NCBI RefSeq assembly: GCF_034931045.1 | Contig: NZ_JAYGHH010000002.1 | Location: 1-64,000, forward strand | DNA from: Nodularia sp034931045 | GTDB lineage: Bacteria; Cyanobacteriota; Cyanobacteriia; Cyanobacteriales; Nostocaceae | Direction of reading: 5' to 3' | DNA length: 64,000 bases | In this document: positions 51,734 to 60,473 of the stretch, piece by piece | Layout of the letters: every line of letters begins with the position of its first letter | Numbering within the stretch: the first letter of the stretch is position 1 | Program-made: the position numbers and the translations under genes | Notes under the pieces: model-generated | What the model was told of the DNA's origin: nothing | Seen by the model: only the letters and a program-made list of their open reading frames with translations | Database searches by the model: none

Positions 51734-52700
51734 AGGAAAAGTAACTTTAGTCACAGGTGCTACACGGGGCATTGGCAAAGGCATCGCTATCGGACTGGGC
51801 GAAGTCGGAGCAACTGTGTATATTACCGGACGAACATTAGATAACTCTGATACTAGTAGTGAAATCTCAGGCAATCTCAATGATACCAAAATCGCCGTAG
51901 AACAAGCCGGTGGTATATGTATTCCCATCCAGGTAGATCATAGCAATGATGAAGAGGTGCGATCGCTGTTTGAACGCATCCAAGATGAGCAGAATGGACA
52001 ACTAGATTTATTAGTTAATAACGTTTTCTCAGGAGTCCAAGCATTAAGCGATAGTCAAGGCCAGACTTTTTGGGAATGTGAACCCAGCCTTTGGGATGCT
52101 AGTAACAACGTCGGTTTGCGTAGTCATTATGTTGCCAGTATTTATGCTGCCAGAATCATGGTCAAACGTCAACAGGGATTAATTTGTACCATTTCCTCAT
52201 GGGGTGGGATGTCCCAAATTTTCAGTGCTGCCTACGGTGCTGGTAAAGCCGCTTGTGACCGATTAGCAGCTGATATGTCAGTGGAACTAAAACCGCATAA
52301 TGTGGCTTCTGTGTCTTTATGGCCGGGTATTGTAGGTACTGAGCAAATTTCCAGTTTAGCAGATAAAGTTGTAGCAGAAAATACTGCTGATCCAAAAAAC
52401 TCAGTATTTGCCGACCGCTATAACTGGGAAACTCCCTTATTTACAGGGAGAGTAATTGCAGCCCTCACAGGTGATACCAACATCATGCGCCGCACCGGAA
52501 AAGTGCAAATTGTCGCCGAATTAGCCCAACAATATGGAATTGTAGATCAAGAGGGTAATATTCCAGCATCGCTACGTTCCCTAAAATTTCTCATCCCAGC
52601 AGCCTTACCCGCACTGAGAACATACTCATCCCTGATACCAGATATTAAAGTACCGTGGTCACTGCTACTGCTAACAACACTCAAATCACCACAAATTTAA
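51720..52700 (+). CDS. Short-chain dehydrogenase/reductase (DHRS1-like)
   Basis: A 326-residue SDR with the cofactor motif TGATRGIGKGIAIGLG (residues ~12-27), NNV in LDLLVNNVFSG (about 100), catalytic Ser in TISSWGG and the YGAGK active-site Tyr/Lys pair. The N-terminal nucleotide pocket (TGRTLDNS) favours NADP. The C-terminal extension (LIPDIKVPWSLLLL) resembles vertebrate DHRS1-type SDRs. Substrate unknown. Its start lies inside the end of the cyclase gene, so it is the third gene of a coupled operon. Confidence 0.9.
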   Translation: MQNLEGKVTLVTGATRGIGKGIAIGLGEVGATVYITGRTLDNSDTSSEISGNLNDTKIAVEQAGGICIPIQVDHSNDEEVRSLFERIQDEQNGQLDLLVNNVFSGVQALSDSQGQTFWECEPSLWDASNNVGLRSHYVASIYAARIMVKRQQGLICTISSWGGMSQIFSAAYGAGKAACDRLAADMSVELKPHNVASVSLWPGIVGTEQISSLADKVVAENTADPKNSVFADRYNWETPLFTGRVIAALTGDTNIMRRTGKVQIVAELAQQYGIVDQEGNIPASLRSLKFLIPAALPALRTYSSLIPDIKVPWSLLLLTTLKSPQI

Positions 52701-52715
52701 CTTAAACAAATATTT

Positions 52716-53393
52716 ATGCAAGATGAAGCAATGCGATTATTTGGGTATTGGCAGCAGACACTACAAAACTTTGGAGTTGGCCAAATAGCATCTGAGCAAA
52801 GCTTTACTGATTTAGTTACAGCTTATTCTACAAGCGATCGCTACTACCACACACTCAAACACATTGCTCACGTCCTCAGCACAATTGATACTTTACAAGC
52901 CTACGCTCAAGACCTCCCTGCTGTGCAACTAGCGGCGTGGTTTCATGATGTAGTTTATCATCCTCAAACTCAAGATAACGAAGAAAGAAGCGCTGACTAT
53001 GCCTATGAATTGCTCAGTAATTTGGGCATTCCCACAAATACTATAGATACTGTTACCAGTCTGATTCTCAACACCAAAAATCACCAAGCTGCTACAGATG
53101 ACTATGATAGCCAAGTCTTACTTGATGCAGATTTAGCAATTTTGGCAACTAACCCAGAAGACTATAGAGAATACAGCCGTGCTATTCGCCAAGAATATGC
53201 CTGGTTCTCAGAATTAGAATATATTACAGGTCGTAGACAAGTTTTAGAGCATTTTTTGCAGCAGCAGCGCATCTATCATACGCCCTTAATGTTCGAGGTT
53301 GCCGAACAATCTGCCCGTTCCAATCTCCAAACAGAAATTCAAACCTTAACCTCAGTCAACAGTAATAACACAGAAAATAAACTGACCATTTGA
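52716..53393 (+). CDS. HD-domain metal-dependent phosphohydrolase-like protein
   Basis: A 225-residue protein of the predicted HD superfamily group with YHTLKHIAHVLSTIDTLQ, WFHDVVYHPQTQDNEERSAD (the HD pair) and VLLDADLAILATNPEDYREY supplying the last metal Asp. These proteins, common in cyanobacteria, have no settled substrate. It starts 16 bases after the SDR gene, and a promoter-sized gap of 128 bases separates it from ccmP. Confidence 0.87.
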   Translation: MQDEAMRLFGYWQQTLQNFGVGQIASEQSFTDLVTAYSTSDRYYHTLKHIAHVLSTIDTLQAYAQDLPAVQLAAWFHDVVYHPQTQDNEERSADYAYELLSNLGIPTNTIDTVTSLILNTKNHQAATDDYDSQVLLDADLAILATNPEDYREYSRAIRQEYAWFSELEYITGRRQVLEHFLQQQRIYHTPLMFEVAEQSARSNLQTEIQTLTSVNSNNTENKLTI

Positions 53394-53521
53394 AATCAAC
53401 GAAAAACCTATAGAATAAGCTTTTTGACTTCCGCCTTGCGGTACTGACCTTATGGTAATTTAAGGTTACACTCACACATTGCAATCGACTACCTTTATCC
53501 GCATGACTGGAGAGCATCACC

Positions 53522-54123
53522 TTGGGAATAGAATTACGCAGTTTTGTATTTCTCGACAACCTGCAACCTCAACACGCAGCTTATATGGGAACAGTAGCCC
53601 AAGGTTTCCTACCATTACCAGGAGATACATCACTGTGGATTGAAATCNNNNNNNNNNNNNNNNNNNNNNNNNNNNNNNNNNNNNNNNNNNNNNNNNNNNN
53701 NNNNNNNNNNNNNNNNNNNNNNNNNNNNNNNNNNNNNNNNNNNNNNNNNNNNNNNNNNNNNNNNNNNNNNNNNNNNNNNNNNNNNNNNNNNNNNNNNNNN
53801 NNNNNNNNNNNNNNNNNNNNNNNNNNNNNNNNNNNNNNNNNNNNNNNNNNNNNNNNNNNNNNNNNNNNNNNNNNNNNNNNNNNNNNNNNNNNNNNNNNNN
53901 NNNNNNNNNNNNNNNNNNNNNNNNNNNNNNNNNNNNNNNNNNNNNNNNNNNNNNNNNNNNNNNNNNNNNNNNNNNNNNNCTGGAAGTGCAAGCTGTAGGA
54001 AGTTTTGGACGGCTTTACTTAGGTGGAGCCGAGCAAGATATTCTCGCAGGTGCAGAGGGAGCATTAACAGCCATTGAAAATGTAGCAGGTCGCGTCAATC
54101 CCCAGGCTGGGGGAAACGAGTAA
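53522..54123 (+). CDS. ccmP: Carboxysome shell trimer protein CcmP (gap inside)
   Basis: The visible ends, GIELRSFVFLDNLQPQHAAY MGTVAQGFLPLPGD at the N-terminus and LEVQAVGSFGRLYLGGAEQDIL AGAEGALTAIE at the C-terminus, are those of CcmP, the tandem-BMC (BMC-T) shell protein with a large gated pore in beta-carboxysomes. The start is TTG at 53522 with GGAGAG about 8 bases upstream. A 332-base gap hides the middle (about 110 residues); total length would be ~200 residues, near the usual 213. The frame shifts by one base across the gap, so its length is slightly wrong. It is followed after 10 bases by the pentapeptide gene. Confidence 0.85.
53648..53979. other. Assembly gap (332 N) inside ccmP
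   Basis: The N run removes most of ccmP. The frames on both sides do not agree, so the true length differs from 332 by at least one base. Open frames reported across it are meaningless. Confidence 0.98.
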
Positions 54124-54133
54124 AGGAGAGAAA

Positions 54134-54946
54134 ATGGCAAATCGAGAGCATCTAGCTTTACTCAAAGCAGGTGCAGTCCAATGGATAGAGTGGAGACAGC
54201 AGAATCCCCAGATGAAACTAGATATTAGCACCGCGAACCTCAAAGGAGAAAACCTCAGAGGCGCAAACCTCCAAGGGGTGAATTTAAACAAAGTTGATTT
54301 AAGTCATGCTTTACTGGTGCGAGCCAACTTTAGTAATGCTGACCTTAGTGGCGCAAACCTGCACCAAGCCAAGTTAATAGAAGCTAACTTGAGCGAAGCA
54401 AATTTGAGTGTGGCGAACTTGAGTGGTGCGACACTTACCCAAGCAAATTTGAGTTACGCCCATCTCATTGGTGCTGACTTGAGTACAACCAATCTTCAAG
54501 GCGCGATTATTGTTGAAGCTAACCTAATTGGAACTGACTTGAGAGACGCTAACTTGAGAGAGGCTGATTTAAGTACAGCGAAATTAATCAGGGCTAACTT
54601 GAGTTTTGCCAATTTGATTGAAGCTAACTTAATTGGTGCTGACTTAAGTGAAGCCAATTTATACGAGGCGCAATTAAACGGAGCTTACCTTTATCAAGCT
54701 GATTTTTACAAAGCGAATTTGAACCAAGCTCACCTAAGTGGTGCATATTTGTTCCGAGCTAATTTCACTGAAGCAAACTTAAGTGGTGCTAACTTAACTT
54801 GGACTAACCTTACAAGAGCAAATTTGGCTGGGGCTAATCTCCAAGGAGCAAATTTGAGGGGTGCTAAAATTCAAGGTGCTAACCTCCAAGGTGCTAATCT
54901 TCAGGATACAATTATGCCTGATTTATCTAGATATGATAAATATTAG
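54134..54946 (+). CDS. Pentapeptide-repeat protein
   Basis: A 270-residue protein made of about 45 A(N/D)LXX repeats after a short helical cap (MANREHLALLKAGAVQWIEW). The beta-helix should be complete, with the final MPDLSRYDKY as cap. No signal peptide. It starts 10 bases after ccmP and has GGAGAG upstream, so the two are likely co-transcribed; a link to carboxysomes is inference only. It is distinct in its N-terminal part from the one at 1-1757. Confidence 0.92.
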   Translation: MANREHLALLKAGAVQWIEWRQQNPQMKLDISTANLKGENLRGANLQGVNLNKVDLSHALLVRANFSNADLSGANLHQAKLIEANLSEANLSVANLSGATLTQANLSYAHLIGADLSTTNLQGAIIVEANLIGTDLRDANLREADLSTAKLIRANLSFANLIEANLIGADLSEANLYEAQLNGAYLYQADFYKANLNQAHLSGAYLFRANFTEANLSGANLTWTNLTRANLAGANLQGANLRGAKIQGANLQGANLQDTIMPDLSRYDKY

Positions 54947-55063
54947 TAGGCAAAAACGCGATAACTCGCGTCTGTAAAAGAAAGTAGGGAGTTTATCTGT
55001 CGTTTGTTTTTTTGATATCTCCCCCCTCAATAACAAACACCATAAAACAATTTATTAAAAACC

Positions 55064-56788
55064 ATGAAAATTGAAGCTAATGATAAAGAAGTTAGAGATA
55101 TATTTGCTCTAGGATATTTTAAAATTCCCAGATTTCAACGTCCTTATTCATGGACAGATGAAGAGGTTGAAGATTTTTGGGAAGATGTCGTCATTAGAGA
55201 CTATGAACATTATTTTATAGGCTCAATGGTTGTTTATCAAACAGAAAAACCATACTATGGAATAGTTGACGGACAACAGAGATTAACAACTATTACATTA
55301 ATGCTTGCTGCTATAAGAAATGCTTTCCTTGATTATGGAGATGAAAACTTGGCTAGGGGAGTACATCAATATATTGAAAAAGCAAATATAGATAATATAA
55401 ATGAATATGTGATAAATTCTGAAACATCTTTTCCTTATTTCCAAGACCATATACAGAGCTTTAAAAAAGCAGACATAAAATGTACGGTTGGTAATGAAGA
55501 ACAAAATCTAAAGTCAGCATTTGAGTTAATCAATAAACAACTTTATTCAAAAATCCCTAAATTTGATAGTCATGACTCTTGTAGTGATCTTTTTCAAGAA
55601 CGAAAATATCAAATTATAGAGATTTTAAAAGATACAAGAAACAAAATTCTTTCTTTAAAACTAGTATTTATTCAATTAGATAATGAAGATGATGCTTATT
55701 TAATTTTTGAAACTCTCAATACTCGCGGAAAAGATTTGACTACACCAGACTTAGTAAAAAATTTATTATTACAAAAGCTAAGAGCTTCCAATATTACACT
55801 AGATTCTTATAAAGTTATGTGGAATGGCATCTTAGAAAAATTTGATGATAATGGGTTAGACAAAAATATTGTAGCAGGCTTTCTGTATCATCATTGGCTT
55901 TCTAAATATGGTGGTACTACTCAAAAACAATTATTTGGTGAAATAAAAGAATACATTGAATCTTCTAGTAGAAATGAATCCCAAATTAAGTCTCATTTAT
56001 TATTATTAGAATTTCAAAAAAACTCAGATTATTATGTTTCTATTATATCTCCAGATAGTCATCAATGGAGTCCTGAAGAAAAAAATAGCATTCAAAAATC
56101 TTTAAAAGCATTACGTCTTTTTAATGTCAAACAACAAACTCCAATGATTTTATCTCTTATTAGGGCATATAGAGAAAATAAAATAACATTGAGGGTATTA
56201 CGTAAAATCCTATGGAAAATTGAATGTTTTCATTTTATTTTTAACGCAATAACTTCTCAAAGATCATCCGGTTCCATTGGACCACTTTACGCCAAATTTG
56301 CACAAGAACTTTCTAAGACTGATAACCAAGATAAAATTCAGTCAATTAATACAGATTTATTAAGAAAACTCAAGGATAAACTACCTAGCTTTGATGAATT
56401 TGAAGTAAACTTCATGGATTTAGTGTATACGAAAAATAAACAAAGAGATAAAAAACTTATCCAATATATATTGGAAAATATGACAGGACAAAATATCAAT
56501 GGACTACCCGTTGATTATACTTCTGCGAGTATTGAACACCTACTACCACAATCAACAGGAGACGAAGAAATAGTTGGTAATATAGGAAATTTAATACTAG
56601 TAGATAAAGTAACTAATGGTGAACAATTAAGAGATTTTGATTTTATCAAAAAGATTGAAATTTTAAAAAATAAAAACTATCCGCTTGATGATTATTTGTT
56701 AAACGCCACTCAGTGGACTGAGGAAGAAATTAAAGAGCGAGGTAAATCAATAGCTCACAAAGCATACTATGACATTTGGAAATTGTAA
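55064..56788 (+). CDS. DUF262/DUF1524 protein, GmrSD-like type IV restriction enzyme
   Basis: A 574-residue protein. The N-terminal DUF262 domain has IPRFQRPYSWTDEEVEDFWE and the ParB/Srx-like nucleotide motif GIVDGQQRLTTITLMLAAI (about residue 67). A helical middle contains LIFETLNTRGKDLTTPDLVK. The C-terminal DUF1524 has the His-Me finger/HNH motif SIEHLLPQ (near residue 490) and VGNIGNLILVDKVTNGEQL. This layout is that of fused GmrSD enzymes, which cut modified phage DNA (for example glucosylated hydroxymethylcytosine). It is very AT-rich compared with ccmP and cpc genes, pointing to horizontal transfer, and is convergent with a Septu-like pair. Confidence 0.85.
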   Translation: MKIEANDKEVRDIFALGYFKIPRFQRPYSWTDEEVEDFWEDVVIRDYEHYFIGSMVVYQTEKPYYGIVDGQQRLTTITLMLAAIRNAFLDYGDENLARGVHQYIEKANIDNINEYVINSETSFPYFQDHIQSFKKADIKCTVGNEEQNLKSAFELINKQLYSKIPKFDSHDSCSDLFQERKYQIIEILKDTRNKILSLKLVFIQLDNEDDAYLIFETLNTRGKDLTTPDLVKNLLLQKLRASNITLDSYKVMWNGILEKFDDNGLDKNIVAGFLYHHWLSKYGGTTQKQLFGEIKEYIESSSRNESQIKSHLLLLEFQKNSDYYVSIISPDSHQWSPEEKNSIQKSLKALRLFNVKQQTPMILSLIRAYRENKITLRVLRKILWKIECFHFIFNAITSQRSSGSIGPLYAKFAQELSKTDNQDKIQSINTDLLRKLKDKLPSFDEFEVNFMDLVYTKNKQRDKKLIQYILENMTGQNINGLPVDYTSASIEHLLPQSTGDEEIVGNIGNLILVDKVTNGEQLRDFDFIKKIEILKNKNYPLDDYLLNATQWTEEEIKERGKSIAHKAYYDIWKL

Positions 56789-56827
56789 ATTAAATATGCT
56801 TAATATAAATAACATCATATTCTGATT

Positions 56828-57403
56828 CTAAAGCGTAGACTGCTGTTTTTTAATTGCACGAGCAATGAGGGGAGCTTTACTTTCTAATCCTGTGAGAGTA
56901 ATTTCGCCATCTAGATAAAGCTGATACCATTGTTGACGTAGACGGATAACTAGCTCATGATCCCGCAAATGTAATCTTTGCAGAGTAAATTCGGCTTTTG
57001 GACGTTCCTGTGGTGGAATTGCATCAGTTAGGACTAACTGGAGGGAAGGTAACAAAATTTCAAACCAATCATCCTCCACCAGAAATGGATCAAGCACTTG
57101 ATCATCAACAGTCCCTTTGCTACTATTTATCCAAGCAGAAGCAAAACGATAATTACTCCATTCGTAAGCCAAATGTCGATGATTTTGACAAGAGAGATAA
57201 TGATCTACAGTGCCAACAGGTTCAAACATGGCACTATAACCACAAAGACTACCAAAACCATCGGCTAAATCTATTTTAAATTTTGACCAATAATCTTTTG
57301 GTCTTTTTTTAGAATCTTTATTTTTGACTAACCAATTATTACCTAGTTGCCGTGCTTTGGCATCAAAATCTGGTGGTTCTGCTGGAGGATTAAACTTTAA
57401 CAT
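56828..57403 (-). CDS. HNH nuclease-like partner of the adjacent ATPase (PtuB-like)
   Basis: A 191-residue protein with a His-Me/HNH-like core: GTVDHYLS (Asp67-His68), then YEWSNYRFASAWINSSKGT with Asn84, Asn93 and Lys96, and VLDPFLVED. The fold matches nucleases paired with ATPases in Septu (PtuB) and related systems. I choose ATG 57403 (MLKFNPPAEPPDFDAKARQL), since the longer frame from 57466 lies inside the ATPase gene. It follows the ATPase stop by five bases on the same strand, so both are made from one message. Only one Cys (Cys54) lies near the usual zinc site, so a zinc knuckle is probably absent. Confidence 0.75.
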   Translation of the reverse strand: MLKFNPPAEPPDFDAKARQLGNNWLVKNKDSKKRPKDYWSKFKIDLADGFGSLCGYSAMFEPVGTVDHYLSCQNHRHLAYEWSNYRFASAWINSSKGTVDDQVLDPFLVEDDWFEILLPSLQLVLTDAIPPQERPKAEFTLQRLHLRDHELVIRLRQQWYQLYLDGEITLTGLESKAPLIARAIKKQQSTL

Positions 57404-57408
57404 ATTTA

Positions 57409-58665
57409 CTATACCTCGGATGATCCAGCATTTCTTTTTTCTGCTGTTACTATCCAACGAGGCCAAAAAGGATCGTGTCCTGGTAAAAGTTTTTGCAGTT
57501 CCTGATGAATTTGTGGCTGGCTTCTCAAGTGTTCTGGAAAATTATTCATATCATCATAGCGCATCCATGCTTCTGCGGCTTCAATCGCTGTTTCTGCTTC
57601 TTGAGAACGAGCTTGTTTGAGTCCAAATATTTCTGATGTTAGCCATCCAACTGTATCTCCTTGTTTAACCCAAGATATTTCATCCAAGGAAACTTTTTCG
57701 CCTAGCAATTCAAATAAAAATAATTTGTCTTGTTCTTCATCAAAAATTGGTTCTAAGGAAGCAAGTACCAAGGGCGAATGAGTTGTAGCTAAAACTTGTA
57801 CTTTCATATTTGACTGGAGCTCATTTAGCACAGATAAAATAGATGGTAATATAACTCTTTGCCAGCGTGGATGTAGGTGAGATTCAACTTCATCAATTAG
57901 TAAAAATATTTGATTCATTGGTTCTTGTCTCCGGAGTTCCGAAGCTTTTTCGTGTTCGTACCAAGTCCATACCAACAAATAAGCAAGTCCCAAAATTCGC
58001 TTCATTCCTGCTGATGCTTGGGTAATGGGAATATTACCGTAAGGAAGATTAATTGTGGGAATGTCGCGCACATCTTCTACAGATACTCGCGTTGGTTCTC
58101 CTATTTCTATCCACTCATCAGGATGAGGTGCAAGTTGTTTAATGACATCGGACAAAAGTCGAAATGGCGTTTTTTGTGGTTGATTTTGCCATGTTACCCA
58201 ATCTTGAATTAGACCATTACAAACAACTTTACCTTTTAATTTTAAGCCATTCCAAAGTGTATCTGGGGTAAAATCATACGCATCTTCATCGTTGCGAGCA
58301 GGATCAAAAATAGAGAAACTTCCATCAACGCGAACAAAAATAATTACTCCTTTTAACAAGGGAACACCATATTGAAAATCTTGCCATTTCTGTTTAGTAA
58401 AATTAAATTTACTTGAATAATTTATTCCTTCTTCATCATCATCTAGAGTGATAATTTTGGAGATAATTTTTGGTAATTCATCTGTATTTCTTTGGGGGTA
58501 AGCGGGTTGGTCTACCCAATTTCCAGTGAGTACCCACCAAGCAACTTCAAGTAAAAAACTTTTACCTAGTCCATTATCCCCAGTAAAAATGTTGAGTCTA
58601 TCAGCAAATTCAACATCAAATTGAGAAGCAGGTCCAACAGACTTTAAATGAAGTTCTTTTAGCAT
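57409..58665 (-). CDS. ABC-type ATPase of a Septu-like defence pair (PtuA-like)
   Basis: A 418-residue ATPase: Walker A GDNGLGKS at 29-36, an ABC-signature-like ASAGMKRILGLAYLLVW (about residue 220), Walker B QIFLLIDEVESHLHPRWQ (about 252-268) and switch His in ATTHSPLVLAS (about 293). There is no Toprim domain, which separates it from OLD nucleases, and no long coiled coil. ATPases of this type paired with a small HNH gene form Septu anti-phage systems. It begins 156 bases beyond the end of the cpc operon, and a 15-bp inverted repeat lies in that space. Confidence 0.82.
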   Translation of the reverse strand: MLKELHLKSVGPASQFDVEFADRLNIFTGDNGLGKSFLLEVAWWVLTGNWVDQPAYPQRNTDELPKIISKIITLDDDEEGINYSSKFNFTKQKWQDFQYGVPLLKGVIIFVRVDGSFSIFDPARNDEDAYDFTPDTLWNGLKLKGKVVCNGLIQDWVTWQNQPQKTPFRLLSDVIKQLAPHPDEWIEIGEPTRVSVEDVRDIPTINLPYGNIPITQASAGMKRILGLAYLLVWTWYEHEKASELRRQEPMNQIFLLIDEVESHLHPRWQRVILPSILSVLNELQSNMKVQVLATTHSPLVLASLEPIFDEEQDKLFLFELLGEKVSLDEISWVKQGDTVGWLTSEIFGLKQARSQEAETAIEAAEAWMRYDDMNNFPEHLRSQPQIHQELQKLLPGHDPFWPRWIVTAEKRNAGSSEV

Positions 58666-58701
58666 TTGACTACTCCTTTAGACCTTCACCATATTAAAAG
58701 C

Positions 58702-58791
58702 TACTGGGTCTAGTTTCCAGTTAACGAAACGCCTAGCTAACAGAAAAACTGCAAACCCGTCGTCACATCAACGCAAAAACTAGACCCAGTA
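58702..58791. repeat. Perfect 15-bp inverted repeat between the cpc operon and the Septu-like genes
   Basis: TACTGGGTCTAGTTT (58702-58716) is the exact reverse complement of AAACTAGACCCAGTA (58777-58791), separated by 60 bases. It lies 30 bases after the last cpcG and 37 bases before ptuA-like. It may end the cpc transcript, mark an insertion boundary, or control the defence genes. Confidence 0.7.
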
Positions 58792-58820
58792 TAAAATTTG
58801 AGACAGTTAGATTTTAAATT

Positions 58821-59588
58821 CTAGCGTCTGCTACCACCACGGTAAGGAACTGCATTGAGATAATCAATATCAAATGCAGAAAGTTTTTGACCGTAGTTTC
58901 CTTTGCCACTCATAGATGCTGCCATGTCCGCATATTTGCGGGGGTCGCCTTCGGGGAGGCGTTTTTCTTGGAACTTGCGGGTGTAGAACTTCTCCAAGGT
59001 GAAGCGCCAATCGGTTTGAACTGTACCCACTTTTTCGCGGAAGTCTTCGCCGTAACGAGGTGTTACCAAGTTGTGGGGACGACCTTCCATGCGTTTGCGT
59101 TGGTAGGGTACGATATTATCACCAAAACTATTGGTGTACTCTTCGCTGTCTACTAAAGCATCAACGAAGCCACCAAAACCTTTGGTTGCAATAACGATTG
59201 ACCAAGCAATTTGCTCGTCTTTGTTGTAAGACGCACGGCCTAAAATCCGTTTCAGGGTGATGTCTACTAAACGGTAGTTGTTATTAGATGAGACAACTAA
59301 ACGATAGTAGGCTTCAGATTTGGCTAAACCTCTGATGAAGTCCCGCACAGATAGGGAACCAGTTTTCAGTTGAGATTCTAAAGTCTTCTGACGGTTGAAC
59401 TTGAGGATTTCATGTTCACTGAAAATTTGGCGATAAGCTGCCCAAATGATGTTCTGAATATCAGTGTAAGAACTGACATCTTCAATGCGGTAGATATATG
59501 GTGTATCTTCATTCTGGTCAGCTACACCAAAGCTGGCGACTCGGTGATTTTGACTGCTGGGTTTGTATTGAAGTAATGGCAGAGACAT
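58821..59588 (-). CDS. cpcG: Phycobilisome rod-core linker CpcG (third copy; CpcG4-like)
   Basis: A 255-residue rod-core linker. The PBS linker domain covers ~20-185 (YTDIQNIIWAAYRQIFSEHE, VRDFIRGLAKSEAYYRLVVS, LKRILGRASYNKDEQIAWSI). The C-terminal tail (TLEKFYTRKFQEKRLPEGD, GNYGQKLSAFDIDYLNAVPY) binds the allophycocyanin core. No C-terminal hydrophobic helix, so it is not the CpcL type that attaches rods to membranes. From length and position it resembles CpcG4 of Anabaena, though that numbering is from memory. It is the last gene of the operon. Confidence 0.92.
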   Translation of the reverse strand: MSLPLLQYKPSSQNHRVASFGVADQNEDTPYIYRIEDVSSYTDIQNIIWAAYRQIFSEHEILKFNRQKTLESQLKTGSLSVRDFIRGLAKSEAYYRLVVSSNNNYRLVDITLKRILGRASYNKDEQIAWSIVIATKGFGGFVDALVDSEEYTNSFGDNIVPYQRKRMEGRPHNLVTPRYGEDFREKVGTVQTDWRFTLEKFYTRKFQEKRLPEGDPRKYADMAASMSGKGNYGQKLSAFDIDYLNAVPYRGGSRR

Positions 59589-59727
59589 ACTGCGTTCTTC
59601 CTTTTATTAACAATGTGAACAAAAAACTGCTCGGAAAAATCAAGGAGGTTTGAATTTTCAAATCCTCACTGATGATTTACTTATTCTCCCCCATTATGTT
59701 GATAGGTAGAGCTAATTCCGAAGTAAT

Positions 59728-60471
59728 TTAGCGCACGGGGAAATTGGCGCTGGAATTGATGGAAACGGGAATACCTTGGGGGTTGATATCCCTGGCCATG
59801 TCGGGAATTTCAATGCTGGCTAGGTTAACTGGGGTAAATTTCAGCATCTTGATTTCGATGGAGTTGGCTAATTCCATGAAGTTCTTGATGTCACCTGCTT
59901 TATAACGCGCATCTTCTAACTTGTCGCGCCAGTAGTTACCGTAGCGGGGTGTGACTAAATTAAAGGGTCTATCTTTGTAGCGTCGCCGTTGGTAGGGAAC
60001 GATGTTGTCGCCAAAGTTGCTTTGATACTCTTGGGAGTTGATTAAAGCATCAACAAAACCATTCCAGCCAAGGGTGGCTATTTTGATTGACCAAGCAATT
60101 TCTTCGTCTTTGTTGTAAGATGCACGACCTAAAATCCGTTTGAGGGCAATTTCTACTAACCGATAGTTAGAGTTGGTTTGCACTACTAAATTCCGGAAGG
60201 CTTCGGACTTGGCTAAACCCCGGATGAAGTCGCGCACGGTAATGGCTCGATTCTTGACCTGAGATTCTAAGTTAGTCTGGCGATAGAATTTGAGGATTTC
60301 GTGTTCGCTAAAAAGCTGCCGATAGGCTGCCCAAATTAATTCTTGGACTTCACTATCAAAGGCACAGTCTTCGATGCGGTAAATTCTGGGAGTATCTTCG
60401 TTAGGGACTTCGTAACCAGCTACGCGCTGATTTTGGGAACTGGGTTTGTATTCTAGTAAAGGAATTGTCAT
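59728..60471 (-). CDS. cpcG: Phycobilisome rod-core linker CpcG (second copy; CpcG2-like)
   Basis: A 247-residue CpcG paralogue with the same linker domain (VQELIWAAYRQLFSEHEILK, VRDFIRGLAKSEAFRNLVVQ, LKRILGRASYNKDEEIAWSI) and the RPFNLVTPRYGNYWRDKLED junction. The C-terminal tail is short and distinct (SIEIPDMARDINPQGIPVSI). Each CpcG variant ties a peripheral rod to the core, and variants differ in the rod they carry. No terminal hydrophobic helix. Confidence 0.93.
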   Translation of the reverse strand: MTIPLLEYKPSSQNQRVAGYEVPNEDTPRIYRIEDCAFDSEVQELIWAAYRQLFSEHEILKFYRQTNLESQVKNRAITVRDFIRGLAKSEAFRNLVVQTNSNYRLVEIALKRILGRASYNKDEEIAWSIKIATLGWNGFVDALINSQEYQSNFGDNIVPYQRRRYKDRPFNLVTPRYGNYWRDKLEDARYKAGDIKNFMELANSIEIKMLKFTPVNLASIEIPDMARDINPQGIPVSINSSANFPVR

Positions 60472-60473
60472 TT

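Noticed and set aside
53581..54077. Several open frames across the 332-N gap
   Set aside because: They consist of undetermined residues; only the ccmP ends are real.
57409..58665. OLD-family nuclease or retron effector for the ATPase
   Set aside because: There is no Toprim domain in the ATPase and no reverse transcriptase or retron RNA; the HNH partner points to Septu-type pairing instead.
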